Notes: a model not told the origin generated them from the sequence alone. 64,000 bases of DNA from Moraxella oculi (GCF_023336735.1 NZ_JAMBAQ010000001.1:202971-266970), one strand, 5' to 3'. Shown: positions 20,077 through 29,798, counted from the stretch's first letter. Made by a program: numbers and translations.

Positions 20077-21054
20077 TTATTTTTGAGTAAGCCAAGCGTT
20101 CAATATGTCTTTATAAGGCTTGATGAATTGCTCTTCTGCCAACTTGCCTTGCTTAATCGCCAAATCGGTGCGTTCTACACGGTCATAATCAACTTTTGGC
20201 ACAGAATAATCTTCATAAGTCAAGCTACCTTGATATACTTGACCTGCCGTTGAGTTGGCGTTATAAATTTCTGGTCGATAAATTTTTTGGAATGCCTCCA
20301 TCGTAGCGATGGTACTGATCAGCTCCAAGTTGGTGTAGTCATTGAGTAAATCAGCATTTTCATCAAAATAAAACGCATAAGGTGCAACCGATTTTGGCGG
20401 CATGAAATAACGCACTTTCAAGCCCATTTTGGCAAAGTATTCATCAGTTAAGGAATAATCATTTTGCTCATATTCCACACCTAAAATTGGGTGAGTGTTT
20501 GTCGTTCTGTGGTATGTGCGAGTGGTGGCAACACTCAAGCATAATACAGGTGGTTTTTTGAATTGACTCTGATACTCAGGGGAATTAACCATGAATTTAA
20601 ATAGCTTGCCATGCAAATCACCATAACCTTCTGGTACGGTAAATTCACTTTTATCAGCATTGTACTCACGCAGCAACACACTAAAGTCATAATCTCGTAC
20701 AAAAGACGAAAAGCTATTACCAATGATACCATCAATGGTCTTGCCCGTCTTATGATCAATGACGGATGTGTATAGCCATTCCAACCCTGAGAAAAACTCT
20801 CCTTGACCAGCCACATCAATATCAATAGAAACAATATCAAGTTTTACTGAATAACGGTCAGCTGTTGGATTATCCCAACTTGCCAAATCATTAAAACGCT
20901 TATCAATCATTCTGATGGCGTTTTGTAAATTTTGCTTGCGATTTTCGCCACGAGCTAAGTTGGCAAAGTTGGTTGTCAAACGAGTGCTACTGGCTGGTTC
21001 ATAATTTTCATCGAATCGCTGAGTATGCACTTTGCATTTAAAATTAGCAGTCAT
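20077..21054 (-). CDS. mesX: DUF1852 protein, MesD partner (MesX)
   Basis: A 325-residue DUF1852 protein. It begins MTANFKCKVHTQRFDENYEP. I place the start at ATG 21054 because AGGTG stands five bases before it, whereas the longer frame to 21102 would overlap the promoter's -10 element. No signal peptide or membrane segment is visible. Members are genetically required, with oxygen, for MesD-type methionine synthesis; their own chemistry is not established. First gene of the mesX-mesD-flavin reductase operon (88-base gap to mesD). Confidence 0.85.
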   Translation of the reverse strand: MTANFKCKVHTQRFDENYEPASSTRLTTNFANLARGENRKQNLQNAIRMIDKRFNDLASWDNPTADRYSVKLDIVSIDIDVAGQGEFFSGLEWLYTSVIDHKTGKTIDGIIGNSFSSFVRDYDFSVLLREYNADKSEFTVPEGYGDLHGKLFKFMVNSPEYQSQFKKPPVLCLSVATTRTYHRTTNTHPILGVEYEQNDYSLTDEYFAKMGLKVRYFMPPKSVAPYAFYFDENADLLNDYTNLELISTIATMEAFQKIYRPEIYNANSTAGQVYQGSLTYEDYSVPKVDYDRVERTDLAIKQGKLAEEQFIKPYKDILNAWLTQK

Positions 21055-21090
21055 TATGGCACCTATTTGGGTTGCTATTGGAATGTGTGT

Positions 21091-21099
21091 ATTAAACCA
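21091..21099 (-). promoter_or_regulatory. Extended -10 promoter of the mesX operon
   Basis: Minus strand TGGTTTAAT (TGn + TTTAAT) lies 37-45 bases before the proposed mesX ATG, in a very T-rich context. It supports the shorter start. Confidence 0.5.
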
Positions 21100-21104
21100 C
21101 ATTT

Positions 21105-21310
21105 TCTTAATGAAAAAAAGTGATATATTTTTGAAAAAAGTTGAAAAATTTTCACTTTATATGACAAGTATTCATTGCTAATAACAAGATATCCATGACG
21201 CATGCACGCTTAGCTCATTGATTTGAGCGACAATCGTTTGATGTTTTTTTATCAAGCATTCATGGCAACATACTAACTGTTAAGCATTGCCAGACATTTT
21301 CATCATTTAA
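21105..21310. other. Intergenic region upstream of mesX and downstream of gyrA
   Basis: No open frame or RNA gene recognised. It is AT-rich. It contains one short inverted repeat (GCTCA ... TGAGC, 21213-21228) and A/T tracts at 21111-21165. A methionine-responsive element could lie here, but I see no SAM-riboswitch core. Confidence 0.4.
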
Positions 21311-21313
21311 TAA

Positions 21314-21340
21314 AAATACCGCCTCGCAGAAGCGGTATTT
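21314..21340 (-). terminator. Terminator of gyrA
   Basis: Minus strand 9-bp stem AAATACCGC / GCGGTATTT with a 9-nt loop, then TTTA. It lies 50 bases past the gyrA stop. Confidence 0.75.
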
Positions 21341-21389
21341 AAAAAGATGACGCCCATCAATCCACCAAAGTGTTCAAAACCCAATTTTT

Positions 21390-24074
21390 TCATTGCTCGT
21401 CTTGCACTGGCAGACTTTCCAAGCTTTCTTCATCAGAACAATCCGTCTCCTCATGCTCCACACATGCCACACCTACCAGTTTTTCACCATCGCTGATACG
21501 AATCAAGCGTACGCCCTGTGCATTACGCCCTGCAACAGCAACTTGAGCAACAGGGGTGCGGACCAGCGTACCCTTATCAGAGATGAGAATAATGTCTTCA
21601 TCGCCTTGTACTGCCACCGCCTTAACAAGCTCTCCGTTTCTGTCGCTTGTTTTGATGGCAATCACCCCTTGACCCCCTCGCCCTTTGGTTGGATAATCAC
21701 CGATGGGAGTACGCTTGCCATAGCCATATTCACAAGCACACAATATCTCGCCATCTTTAGGTGCAACCACAAGCGACACAACACGACTGACCGCAACCGT
21801 GCCGTCTTCAGAGACATCGTTAGCGTCTTCATCAAGAACTTCATCATCATCTAAATTCAGATGTGCCAATAAGTTGACACGAATGCCACGCACACCCTTG
21901 GCACTGCGACCCATTGCCCTGATGGCAGACTCCTTAAAACGAATCGCCTTTCCTTCATTAGAAAATAGCATGATTTCTTGCTCACCATCTGTGATGGCAA
22001 CCCCAATCAAGGTGTCAGCTTCTGCCAAATCAATCGCCCTTAATCCATTGGCACGCAGGTTGGCAAATTGAGACAATGCCACTCGCTTGACAGTGCCACT
22101 TGCGGTAGCAAAGAATACAAACTTGCCATCATCAGCCAAATTCTCAACAGGCAAAATGGCGGTAACGCTTTCGTCAGAATCAATATTAATGAGATTGACA
22201 AGCGGACGACCTTTCGAACCACGAGATGCGATGGGTATCTCAAACCCACGCAAGCCGAACACTCGACCTGTATTAGTGAAACATAAAATATGGGCATGTG
22301 TACTGGCAACAATCAGATGCTCAATCACATCATCTTCTTTCATGGCGGTGGCAGATTTTCCTTTACCACCTCGTTTTTGTGCCTGATAATCACCTATTGG
22401 CTGTGTCTTAGCATAGCCTGTATGAGAGACGGTCATCACCACTGTTTGTTCAGGAATCAAGTCTTCACGACTAAAGTCGGCTCGTGAGTCAACAATGTCC
22501 GTTTTGCGATCATCACCAAAATCATTGCGAATCTCAATAAGTTCAGCCTTAATCAATGCCATCAACACATCAAAATCTGCCAAAATGAGTTGCAGACGGG
22601 CAATCTCAATCAAAATTTCCTGATACTCTGTTGATAGCTTATCTTGCTCCAAGCCTGTCAAGCGATGGAGTTGCATGTCTAAAATGGCATTGACCTGACT
22701 GGGAGACAGACGATACCGTTCATTATTATCAACCAATCCAAATGGTGCATTCAAATCCTCACCCTCGATGATGTCAGGGCGTATTGATTTTTCTCCTGCC
22801 GCAGTCAACATGGCAACCAGTCCACCTGCCTGCCAAGTACGAGATAGAAGGTTTTGGCATGCTTGTGCTCGATTGACCGACTGCTTGATGACTTCAATCA
22901 TTTCATCAATATTGGCAAGAGCGACCGTAAGACCTTCTAGCAAATGACCTCGAGCCTTTGCTTTATTCAGCTCAAAAATGGTGCGACGAGTCACAACTTC
23001 TTGACGGTGGCGAATGAATGCCGAAATCAGATCACGCAGAGTCATTAAGCGTGGCTGGCCGTTATCCAAAGCAACCATGTTGATGCTAAAACTTGACTCC
23101 AAAGGCGTCTGCAAAAACAGGTTGTTGACTACAACCTCAGCATTCTCACCTCGTTTTAAGTCAATCGCAATACGCATGCCCTCTTTATCGGATTCATCAC
23201 GCACAGCAGAAATGCCTTCAATTTTTTTGTCATTGACCAGCTGGGCGATTTGTTCAATGAGTTTGGCTTTATTGACTTGATAAGGAATTTCTGTAAACAC
23301 AATGCGTTCACGATCTTTGGAAGCACCCTCCATCTTCTCAATGGCGTATCGACCACGAATGTGTAGGCGTCCTTTGCCTGTCATGTAGGCATCACGAATG
23401 CCACTACGCCCATGAATGATGCCACCTGTTGGAAAATCAGGACCACTGATGTGTGTCGCCAACTCCTCACCTGTGATGTGGGGATTATCAGCATAAGCAA
23501 GGCAGGCACTTACCACTTCAGTCAAATTGTGTGGTGCCATGTTAGTCGCCATACCAACAGCAATGCCTGTTGCCCCATTAACAAGTAGGTTTGGCACACG
23601 AGCAGGCAATACAGATGGCATCTTTTCCGATCCATCATAGTTATCTTCCCAGTCCACCGTCTCCTTATCAAGATCTGCCAACATCTGATGCGTCAGTTTT
23701 TGCATACGCACTTCTGTATAACGCATTGCCGCAGGCGGATCACCATCAACCGATCCAAAGTTTCCCTGACCATCAACCATCATATAACGCATAGAAAACG
23801 GCTGTGCCAGACGCACAATCGCATCATACACAGCCGTATCGCCATGCGGATGATATTTACCGATGACATCACCCACGACACGGGCAGATTTTTTGTAGGG
23901 TTTGTTATGATCGTTGGATAACTCGTGCATGGCGTACATGACACGGCGATGCACAGGTTTTAGACCATCTCGAACATCAGGCAATGCACGAGAAACGATC
24001 ACACTCATGGCATAATCCAAATACGACTGCTTTAATTCATCAACAATCCCAACAGGGGTAATAGAATCGGTCAT
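21390..24074 (-). CDS. gyrA: DNA gyrase subunit A
   Basis: Breakage-reunion subunit of gyrase, 894 residues. The catalytic tyrosine is Tyr119 ([10 protein letters not shown]). The quinolone-determining region reads [13 protein letters not shown], with Thr80 at the E. coli Ser83 position and Asp84 at the Asp87 position. Thr80 is, to my knowledge, the wild-type residue in Moraxella catarrhalis, so no resistance substitution is apparent. The GyrA-box QKRGGKGK opens the C-terminal beta-pinwheel. An acidic C-terminal tail ([16 protein letters not shown]) closes it. Monocistronic with its own promoter and terminator. Confidence 0.98.
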   Translation of the reverse strand: MTDSITPVGIVDELKQSYLDYAMSVIVSRALPDVRDGLKPVHRRVMYAMHELSNDHNKPYKKSARVVGDVIGKYHPHGDTAVYDAIVRLAQPFSMRYMMVDGQGNFGSVDGDPPAAMRYTEVRMQKLTHQMLADLDKETVDWEDNYDGSEKMPSVLPARVPNLLVNGATGIAVGMATNMAPHNLTEVVSACLAYADNPHITGEELATHISGPDFPTGGIIHGRSGIRDAYMTGKGRLHIRGRYAIEKMEGASKDRERIVFTEIPYQVNKAKLIEQIAQLVNDKKIEGISAVRDESDKEGMRIAIDLKRGENAEVVVNNLFLQTPLESSFSINMVALDNGQPRLMTLRDLISAFIRHRQEVVTRRTIFELNKAKARGHLLEGLTVALANIDEMIEVIKQSVNRAQACQNLLSRTWQAGGLVAMLTAAGEKSIRPDIIEGEDLNAPFGLVDNNERYRLSPSQVNAILDMQLHRLTGLEQDKLSTEYQEILIEIARLQLILADFDVLMALIKAELIEIRNDFGDDRKTDIVDSRADFSREDLIPEQTVVMTVSHTGYAKTQPIGDYQAQKRGGKGKSATAMKEDDVIEHLIVASTHAHILCFTNTGRVFGLRGFEIPIASRGSKGRPLVNLINIDSDESVTAILPVENLADDGKFVFFATASGTVKRVALSQFANLRANGLRAIDLAEADTLIGVAITDGEQEIMLFSNEGKAIRFKESAIRAMGRSAKGVRGIRVNLLAHLNLDDDEVLDEDANDVSEDGTVAVSRVVSLVVAPKDGEILCACEYGYGKRTPIGDYPTKGRGGQGVIAIKTSDRNGELVKAVAVQGDEDIILISDKGTLVRTPVAQVAVAGRNAQGVRLIRISDGEKLVGVACVEHEETDCSDEESLESLPVQDEQ

Positions 24075-24108
24075 AAACCAACCTTTTTTATCTTAAAATC
24101 AAGCGTTT

Positions 24109-24117
24109 ATTATACCA
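24109..24117 (-). promoter_or_regulatory. Extended -10 promoter of gyrA
   Basis: Minus strand TGGTATAAT is a perfect extended -10, about 35 bases before the gyrA ATG. TGTGAT sits 17 bases upstream as a weak -35. Confidence 0.6.
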
Positions 24118-24189
24118 TAAACGCACATAAAATCACACAAAAAGCCATGCCGAAGTACTGCCTAGATACCAAAAGCCTTGTTCACTTCA

Positions 24190-24906
24190 TCATTCAATCG
24201 CATGCTTACCAATTTCAGTCATGGCACACATGTCGTCATGGGTGATGATCACGCATGCATGTTCATTAACTTGATGTCGGTTGCGCAGCTGTCTTTGATA
24301 AGCGGTTAACGACATTGCAACCGCAACTCTTTTTGGCGTCAGTCTTTGTTTTTTGTCAAATGGCATGAGGGAATTGGCGGCATTTTTAGCAACCGATAAC
24401 CCAAACCTACCCAAAGATTTGATAGAAAACTTCTCTTTGGCAGGCGTTAATTTATGCAAACGAAAGAAAGCCAAATCATTAAAATCCAGCGATTTCAAAT
24501 AATGCTCCACATTCGATTTGGCAATAAGATCAGGATCATGGCCTGCATTATCCGCCCCCATTGTTGATAAATAAAAAAATCGACTCACTCCCTTATCACG
24601 GCAAGCTTTTGCAAAGGCGGTATTAAATAGGACATTGACCTGATAAAACTCATCATCACTGATTGCGTCTTTTTTAGTGATGTTCAAACAGCTAAACGCA
24701 TCCGTGTCTTGCCCAATGGGCATGCTGGCAATCCTATCTGGCAATAAATCAAAATCGTGCACATGATAAATGTGCGTATTTTCACTGATGGCGCGAGGTT
24801 GCGTGCGTGTGATGATGATCAGCGTGTCGTACAATGCCGCAAGCTCTCGAGCAAGAGCCTGACCAACCCTCCCAGACGCGCCGATTAAGACTGCTTTTGT
24901 TTTCAT
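24190..24906 (-). CDS. NAD(P)-binding atypical SDR (NmrA/HTATIP2-like)
   Basis: A 238-residue Rossmann-fold protein with an N-terminal dinucleotide motif (LIGASGRVGQALAREL) and the segment FFYLSTMGADN, typical of atypical short-chain dehydrogenases that bind NAD(P)H and often lack the YxxxK pair. The substrate or redox role is unknown. Single gene between gyrA and rpsT. Confidence 0.7.
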   Translation of the reverse strand: MKTKAVLIGASGRVGQALARELAALYDTLIIITRTQPRAISENTHIYHVHDFDLLPDRIASMPIGQDTDAFSCLNITKKDAISDDEFYQVNVLFNTAFAKACRDKGVSRFFYLSTMGADNAGHDPDLIAKSNVEHYLKSLDFNDLAFFRLHKLTPAKEKFSIKSLGRFGLSVAKNAANSLMPFDKKQRLTPKRVAVAMSLTAYQRQLRNRHQVNEHACVIITHDDMCAMTEIGKHAIE

Positions 24907-25044
24907 AAATCACTGACATAAAAACGATGTCTTATTCTAGCACAAAAGCCATGGCATTTAACATCAATCACTGATTAAAGACTTGTCAAGTCACACAAAA
25001 ATACTTTAAAATATGGTCACCTTCAGGTGAGTGCTGATTTTTTA

Positions 25045-25073
25045 TTGAATACTCCATTTTTTTTTGATAAAAT
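25045..25073 (+). promoter_or_regulatory. Promoter of rpsT
   Basis: TTGAAT, an exact 17-base spacer, TAAAAT, and a TGA extended -10. Transcription should begin near 25080, leaving a 5' leader of about 155 bases before rpsT, with a small GACC/GGTC hairpin near 25120. Such a long leader fits translational autoregulation, as known for E. coli S20, but nothing here proves it. Confidence 0.65.
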
Positions 25074-25235
25074 AGCACTTTAATAATGCTAGGCATCGTG
25101 TCTATTTTTAAATGATTTGACCTTTTGGTCTGATTTTTCATTAAAAATGATGAGTTGGTGGCTGCCCAAATCATCACGCTTGGCATTTTTGACAAAACTT
25201 TTCATTCATTTTTCATTTTTATCCAAGGATAAATC

Positions 25236-25505
25236 ATGGCAAACTCAGCACAAGCTAGCAAACGCGCTCGTCAAAACACAAAGCGTCGCCAACATCTAGC
25301 ATCTCAACGCTCAATGGTGCGTACTTTCATCAAGCGTGTAAACGCAGCCATCGAAGCCAAATCATACGAATTGGCCACCGAAGCCTACAATAAGGCAGTG
25401 CCAGTCATCGACCGCATGGCAGATAAAGGCGTCATTCATAAGAATAAAGCAGCTCGTCATAAGAGCCGTCTTAACACCGCCATTAAAGCACTAAAAGACG
25501 CATAA
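25236..25505 (+). CDS. rpsT: 30S ribosomal protein S20
   Basis: An 89-residue basic protein with the S20 signature [18 protein letters not shown] and later [27 protein letters not shown]. Binds 16S rRNA early in 30S assembly. A good Shine-Dalgarno sequence (AAGGA) precedes the ATG. Own promoter and own terminator. Confidence 0.98.
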   Translation: MANSAQASKRARQNTKRRQHLASQRSMVRTFIKRVNAAIEAKSYELATEAYNKAVPVIDRMADKGVIHKNKAARHKSRLNTAIKALKDA

Positions 25506-25511
25506 ATCGTC

Positions 25512-25557
25512 TGATCAATAAAAAAGACCTTAATGTTAAGGTCTTTTTTATTGATCA
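25512..25557 (+). terminator. Terminator of rpsT
   Basis: A very long perfect inverted repeat (22-bp arms, 25512-25533 and 25536-25557) with AGACCTTAA / TTAAGGTCT at the tip, followed by TTTTTTA. It begins 6 bases after the stop. Confidence 0.9.
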
Positions 25558-25567
25558 ATTCATAACA

Positions 25568-25610
25568 CCACACTAAAAAAGACGAAAGTTTTTTGTATTT
25601 TTTAGTGTGG
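25568..25610. repeat. 13-bp inverted repeat
   Basis: CCACACTAAAAAA (25568-25580) is the exact reverse complement of 25598-25610, with a 17-nt loop. The T run sits inside the stem, so it is not a classical terminator. It lies between two converging genes. Confidence 0.6.
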
Positions 25611-25632
25611 ATCATTTAAGATGACTGCCAAA

Positions 25633-26193
25633 TCAAATTTCTTGATTTGGTGCAAAAGCAGCAAGCTCTTGATTAATATCATTCTTGGCAACATTATTGG
25701 CATAGTTACATAAAGTCGCTAATGCCACGCCCATGATGACATCTAGCACATTTTGATCATCATAGCCTGCTGACTTAAAGGCATTCAACTCCTCATCAGA
25801 CACCTGACCTCTTTGATCAATCAACTGCATGGTGAATTGTGCCAGTGCTTGATATTTTTCATTGCTTTGAATGTCGGTGCGTTGACGCAGTGCAACCAAC
25901 ACATCGGTCGGCATTTTCAGCTTCATTTTGCCAATCTTGGTATGACCTGCCACACAAAAATCACAACCATTGTGAGCGGCGGCGGTAATTTGTACAACCT
26001 CCACTTCTTCAGCAGTGAGTGAATTTGAGCCATTTAGTTTACCAATTTCTTGATAAAAAGCCAAAGCCTGCGGTGAATTTGCTAAGGTACCGATAAGATT
26101 TGGGATAAAGCCATTTGCCTTTTGTACAGCTTCCACTCGATCCTTGGCTTGTTCTGGTGCAGTGTCTAGTGTATGAAGGGTTAAACGAGGCAT
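25633..26193 (-). CDS. Carboxymuconolactone decarboxylase / AhpD-family protein
   Basis: A 186-residue all-helical protein with the AhpD-like redox motif: EVVQITAAAHNGCDFC then HT, giving a CxxC (Cys-Asp-Phe-Cys) and the following His. Members are usually peroxidase-type antioxidants acting with a thiol donor. The N-terminal PRLTLHTLDTAPEQAK is typical of the uncharacterised peroxidase-related subgroup. Single gene; the reducing partner is unknown. Confidence 0.8.
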   Translation of the reverse strand: MPRLTLHTLDTAPEQAKDRVEAVQKANGFIPNLIGTLANSPQALAFYQEIGKLNGSNSLTAEEVEVVQITAAAHNGCDFCVAGHTKIGKMKLKMPTDVLVALRQRTDIQSNEKYQALAQFTMQLIDQRGQVSDEELNAFKSAGYDDQNVLDVIMGVALATLCNYANNVAKNDINQELAAFAPNQEI

Positions 26194-26313
26194 AAGAACT
26201 CCTTGGTTAAATTTATTTTAAAAATATAGCAATACTTATATAAAGTCATGTAAGAAAATTTCAAGGGATTTTCTAGAAAATTATGAAAACCCATGCTTTC
26301 ATTTTGGCACTCA

Positions 26314-27132
26314 TTAGATTTCAAATCTTGCCCAAATCGGTGAATGATCCGATGGTTTTTCAAGTGCTCGAATATCATAACTGATCCCAGCGTCGCTGCA
26401 GTCATCAATCAAACCACTAGTACACAAAATATGATCAATTCGCAAACCACGCTTTGGCGTATCTTCAAAACCACGAGAGCGATAGTCAAACCAACTAAAC
26501 TCATCATCTTGATGGGGTTTAAACTTACGATAAGTATCATGCAACTCTCGACTCATCAGTGCCTGATACCATTCTCGCTCTTCTGGTAGAAAGGAGCACA
26601 CACCCCTTTGTAGCCATCGTTTTGCATTAATCTCACCGATTCCAACATCGCTGTCTTGCGGTGAGATGTTCATATCACCCATGACAATAAGCTCCCTTCC
26701 TTCTGATTTTAATTCGTCAATATAATGGTTTAAGTCAGCATAAAAAGCTTTTTTCATAGGAAATTTGGTCTCATGTGAGCGATTTTCTCCCTGTGGAAAA
26801 TACCCATTAAGCACATCAATTTCTCGCCCCTTTAAATCAAATCTGGCATGAATGAAGCGTCTTTGAGCATCAGGACTGGCGAATGGAAAACCTTTTTGTA
26901 CAAAAATTGGCTGAGATTTGGATAGAATCGCCACGCCATAATGTGCTTTTTGCCCAAAGTATGACACATGATAGCCCAAAGCCTCCACATCGGATAAGGG
27001 AAAGGCATCATCATGAACTTTGGTTTCTTGCAGACCAATGATATCCGCCCCAAGCATATCACGAACAGCCAGCAATTGGTGAGGTCTGGCACGCAACCCA
27101 TTGATATTAAAACTTACAAAAGTTGTCATCAT
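26314..27132 (-). CDS. xthA: Exodeoxyribonuclease III
   Basis: Class II AP endonuclease and 3'-5' exonuclease of base excision repair. The fold of the EEP superfamily shows at FVSFNINGLRAR, the metal-binding Glu in GLQETKVHDD, NGYFPQGENR, VMGDMNISP, and the catalytic end PSDHSPIWARF. About 272 residues, normal for the family. Codons 5 and 6 of the longer frame (27144) are tandem ATGs; alignment with E. coli XthA favours a start at 27132 or 27129. Confidence 0.95.
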   Translation of the reverse strand: MMTTFVSFNINGLRARPHQLLAVRDMLGADIIGLQETKVHDDAFPLSDVEALGYHVSYFGQKAHYGVAILSKSQPIFVQKGFPFASPDAQRRFIHARFDLKGREIDVLNGYFPQGENRSHETKFPMKKAFYADLNHYIDELKSEGRELIVMGDMNISPQDSDVGIGEINAKRWLQRGVCSFLPEEREWYQALMSRELHDTYRKFKPHQDDEFSWFDYRSRGFEDTPKRGLRIDHILCTSGLIDDCSDAGISYDIRALEKPSDHSPIWARFEI

Positions 27133-27260
27133 TTCATCAATCATCTCATTAAAAAAAGGTATTTTAGCAAAATTTTTAAAATAATTTTGGTTATCTTGAT
27201 GGGATTAGTGGTTTTTTGATGTACAATGTTTCACACAAACTTCAATCACAACCAAAAACA

Positions 27261-27716
27261 ATGCTTATGAACGCCCCAATTTTTAAAGAACATTATAAAG
27301 TCTATATTAACCATACAGACGCAGGCGGCATCGTCTATCATGCCAATCATCTGACATTTTTTGAAAATTGTCGCAGAGACTGGCTAAGTTCACTTGGTTT
27401 TGATGGTTATTTTTTTGATCAACACAGTGTGGATGTCAGTACAAATGCGGTTAATAAAGTGCATTTTGTGGTCAGTCATGCTGATGTGTCTTACCGATCA
27501 GCAATTTTTATTGATGACATGTTGGTCGTTAGCGTGCAAGAAGTCATAAAAAAGCCAGCCAGTTTGATTTTGACCCAGCACATTTATCGCAGCGATGAGC
27601 ATTATCAGCAAGGTAAAATCGCAGCCACAGGCATCATCACTTTGGCATGCGTGATGAATAAAGACGGTAAGATTCACCCATGCAGATTGCCAAGCGCATT
27701 ATCAATCCCCACATAA
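27261..27716 (+). CDS. Acyl-CoA thioesterase, YbgC/4-hydroxybenzoyl-CoA family
   Basis: A hotdog-fold thioesterase of about 151 residues. The catalytic signature is HTDAGGIVYHANHLTFFENCRRDWL, with the active-site Asp in TDAGG. YbgC-type enzymes hydrolyse short acyl-CoA or acyl-ACP; in many species ybgC sits with tolQRAB, which is not so here. Start chosen at ATG 27261 (27267 also possible) because a TACAAT element near 27221 overlaps the longer frame. Single gene, followed by a bidirectional terminator. Confidence 0.85.
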   Translation: MLMNAPIFKEHYKVYINHTDAGGIVYHANHLTFFENCRRDWLSSLGFDGYFFDQHSVDVSTNAVNKVHFVVSHADVSYRSAIFIDDMLVVSVQEVIKKPASLILTQHIYRSDEHYQQGKIAATGIITLACVMNKDGKIHPCRLPSALSIPT

Positions 27717-27728
27717 CAAACTAAAAAG

Positions 27729-27752
27729 GCGTGTAAAAATACACGCTTTTTT
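27729..27752. terminator. Bidirectional terminator
   Basis: GCGTGTA / TACACGC with an AAAA loop, flanked by AAAAAG on the left and TTTTTT on the right. It serves the thioesterase (+) and the SDR (-). Confidence 0.85.
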
Positions 27753-27782
27753 ATCAATGGCTTAATTATTGGCATCATCAAA

Positions 27783-28649
27783 TCACAAAAACTTTGTGAT
27801 CAATCGCAATGGTAAGTATTTCATACCAAGACCAATCGGCAGCCATGGCCAAGCAGGCACATACGCCTCATCAACCTTTGCTTCAATCGCCTTAATGATG
27901 ACATCAGCACCTTCCTCTTCCTCTATTTCAAAAGGCAGATATTTAGCACCAATATTAAGGTCTGTACGCACATATCCTGGATAGATGGTTGATACAGTAA
28001 TCGGCAGTTTTTCACTGATGGTGTCAGCTCGAATGCCTTCGGCAAGTGCGGCCAGTCCTGCTTTTGCAGCAGCATAAGTTGTCAGATGACGAGGCAATCC
28101 ACGCACCGCAGACATGCTTGAAATGACCACCAGATGACCGCTATTTTGACGGCGGAAAATCTGCATGGCAGCCTCACACTGCGCCAATGCTGAAATGAAG
28201 TTAATTTCGGCAGTAGCACGATTGATGGCAAACCTCCCATGACCAATGACACGACTGTCGCCCACACCTGCATTTACGATGATTTTATCAATTTTGCCAT
28301 CATTTTGTTGAATCACCTCATTAAAAGCATCAAAAACAGCAAAAACATCATCGTACACGGTAACATCCAAGCTTTGCACATAGACTTTAATGCCAAACTC
28401 CGATTCAAGCTCAGCCTTTAAGCTTTCAAGTCGATCCAGTCGTCTGGCACAAATCGCTAAATCATAACCTAAGAATGCAAACTTACGCGCCATCATCGCA
28501 CCAAGCCCACTGCTTGCACCAGTAATCAAAACCGTCTTACCCTGACCGACACCACGAATGGCGTTTAAGTCTTTGATTTTATTGAATTGATTAGCAACCA
28601 CTCGCCCAAATTTATCTACTTTAGCAAACACTTCTTCGAGTTTTTTCAT
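27783..28649 (-). CDS. Short-chain dehydrogenase/reductase
   Basis: A classical SDR of 288 residues. The cofactor motif TGASSGLGAMMARKF is near residue 43 and NAGV follows. The catalytic Ser is in VVISSMSAVRG, and Tyr/Lys in TYAAAKAGL. An extra N-terminal segment of about 38 residues (KLEEVFAKVDKFGRVV) precedes the Rossmann core. The substrate is unknown. Single gene. Confidence 0.85.
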   Translation of the reverse strand: MKKLEEVFAKVDKFGRVVANQFNKIKDLNAIRGVGQGKTVLITGASSGLGAMMARKFAFLGYDLAICARRLDRLESLKAELESEFGIKVYVQSLDVTVYDDVFAVFDAFNEVIQQNDGKIDKIIVNAGVGDSRVIGHGRFAINRATAEINFISALAQCEAAMQIFRRQNSGHLVVISSMSAVRGLPRHLTTYAAAKAGLAALAEGIRADTISEKLPITVSTIYPGYVRTDLNIGAKYLPFEIEEEEGADVIIKAIEAKVDEAYVPAWPWLPIGLGMKYLPLRLITKFL

Positions 28650-28835
28650 GCAAATTTTCCAAAGTTAAAAAACACTCACTAAAAACAATGCGAATGCTGT
28701 CTACATGTCAACAATACAAGATTAAAAAATAGCAAAAATAATCGGCTATTTTAACGCATTTTTCACCAAAATTCTAATCATTTAATGTGCACAATCACTC
28801 ACTGATTCAATGATGGCAAGGCAGAAAGCTCAGCA

Positions 28836-29798
28836 TTAGGGACGGTTAAGCTTACCGATCATTTTGCTAATGGACATGCCTGTTGATGACATCAATGCTT
28901 CAAAAGACGCACCCACTTGCTCTGCCAACCCAAGCTTTTCTAATAAGGTGGGCTTACTTCGTGAATGTAAGACAAAGACATCGTGCATCTCCATCAATTT
29001 CATTACATACGCATCTGATGTGCCAATTTCATCAATCAAGCATAAGTATTTTGCATCCTTCCCAAACCAAAACTCACCTGTTGCCACTTTATTAATATCA
29101 AGACTGGAGCGATGCTTACTGACGAATTGCTTGAACAGCTCATGAATGCGATCAATATCAGCTTGATATTTTGCTCGGTCTTCGTCGGTATTCTCTCCAA
29201 ATACGGTTACCGTACGCTTATGATCACCTGCGGTAAACATTTCATAACCGATGTGATGCTTTTTCATCAATTCATGAAAGTTTGGCAATTGACTGACCAC
29301 GCCCACCGAGCCAATAACAGCAAAGTCTGACGCAATGATTTGATCCGCCACACACGCCATCATGTAGCCACCACTGGCGGCAATTTTATCCACACAAACG
29401 GTCAAACTTAAGCCTGCCGACTTAATGCGTTCAAGCTGAGCTGCTGCCAAGCCATAAGCATTGACCTGACCACCACCAGATTCCAAACGCAAAACCACCT
29501 CATCGCCTTCTTTAGCATCGACAATGATGGCACTGATCTCCTCACGCAAATGCCCAACCGCACTCGCCTTAATATCACCTTCAAAGTCAAGCACATAAAC
29601 CACTTTATCATTTGATGGCACATCGGATTCACTCTCAACCTTACCGATGAGCTTACCAAAAGGCATTTTAGAAAAACACGATGTTTTCTTAGCGTTGGCA
29701 CTTTTGACTTTTTCAAATTGCTTTTGGTGTTCTCGCTTGATTTTATTTAGATGAATGAGCTGTAATTCGACGGGTTTTTTTGATGAATGAAATAACAT
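28836..29798 (-). CDS. sohB: S49-family serine protease, SohB-like
   Basis: Closely follows E. coli SohB in the protease core: VYVLDFEGDI, VVLRLESGGGQVNAYGLAA, the nucleophile Ser142 in DKIAASGGYMMACVAD, and Lys194 in GDHKRTVTVFGEN. The ATG at 29798 is chosen because GGAG lies 6-7 bases upstream. That gives 320 residues and an N-terminus (MLFHSSKKPVELQLIHLNK) that is polar and lacks the membrane anchor seen in E. coli SohB. A longer frame (to 29858) adds no hydrophobic helix either. The gene precedes nothing obvious; nhaP2 lies upstream on the same strand with a gap of about 100 bases. Confidence 0.9.
   Translation of the reverse strand: MLFHSSKKPVELQLIHLNKIKREHQKQFEKVKSANAKKTSCFSKMPFGKLIGKVESESDVPSNDKVVYVLDFEGDIKASAVGHLREEISAIIVDAKEGDEVVLRLESGGGQVNAYGLAAAQLERIKSAGLSLTVCVDKIAASGGYMMACVADQIIASDFAVIGSVGVVSQLPNFHELMKKHHIGYEMFTAGDHKRTVTVFGENTDEDRAKYQADIDRIHELFKQFVSKHRSSLDINKVATGEFWFGKDAKYLCLIDEIGTSDAYVMKLMEMHDVFVLHSRSKPTLLEKLGLAEQVGASFEALMSSTGMSISKMIGKLNRP

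Noticed and set aside
21393..21854. 153-codon plus-strand frame opposite gyrA
   Set aside because: Antisense to the conserved GyrA C-terminal domain; codon use atypical.
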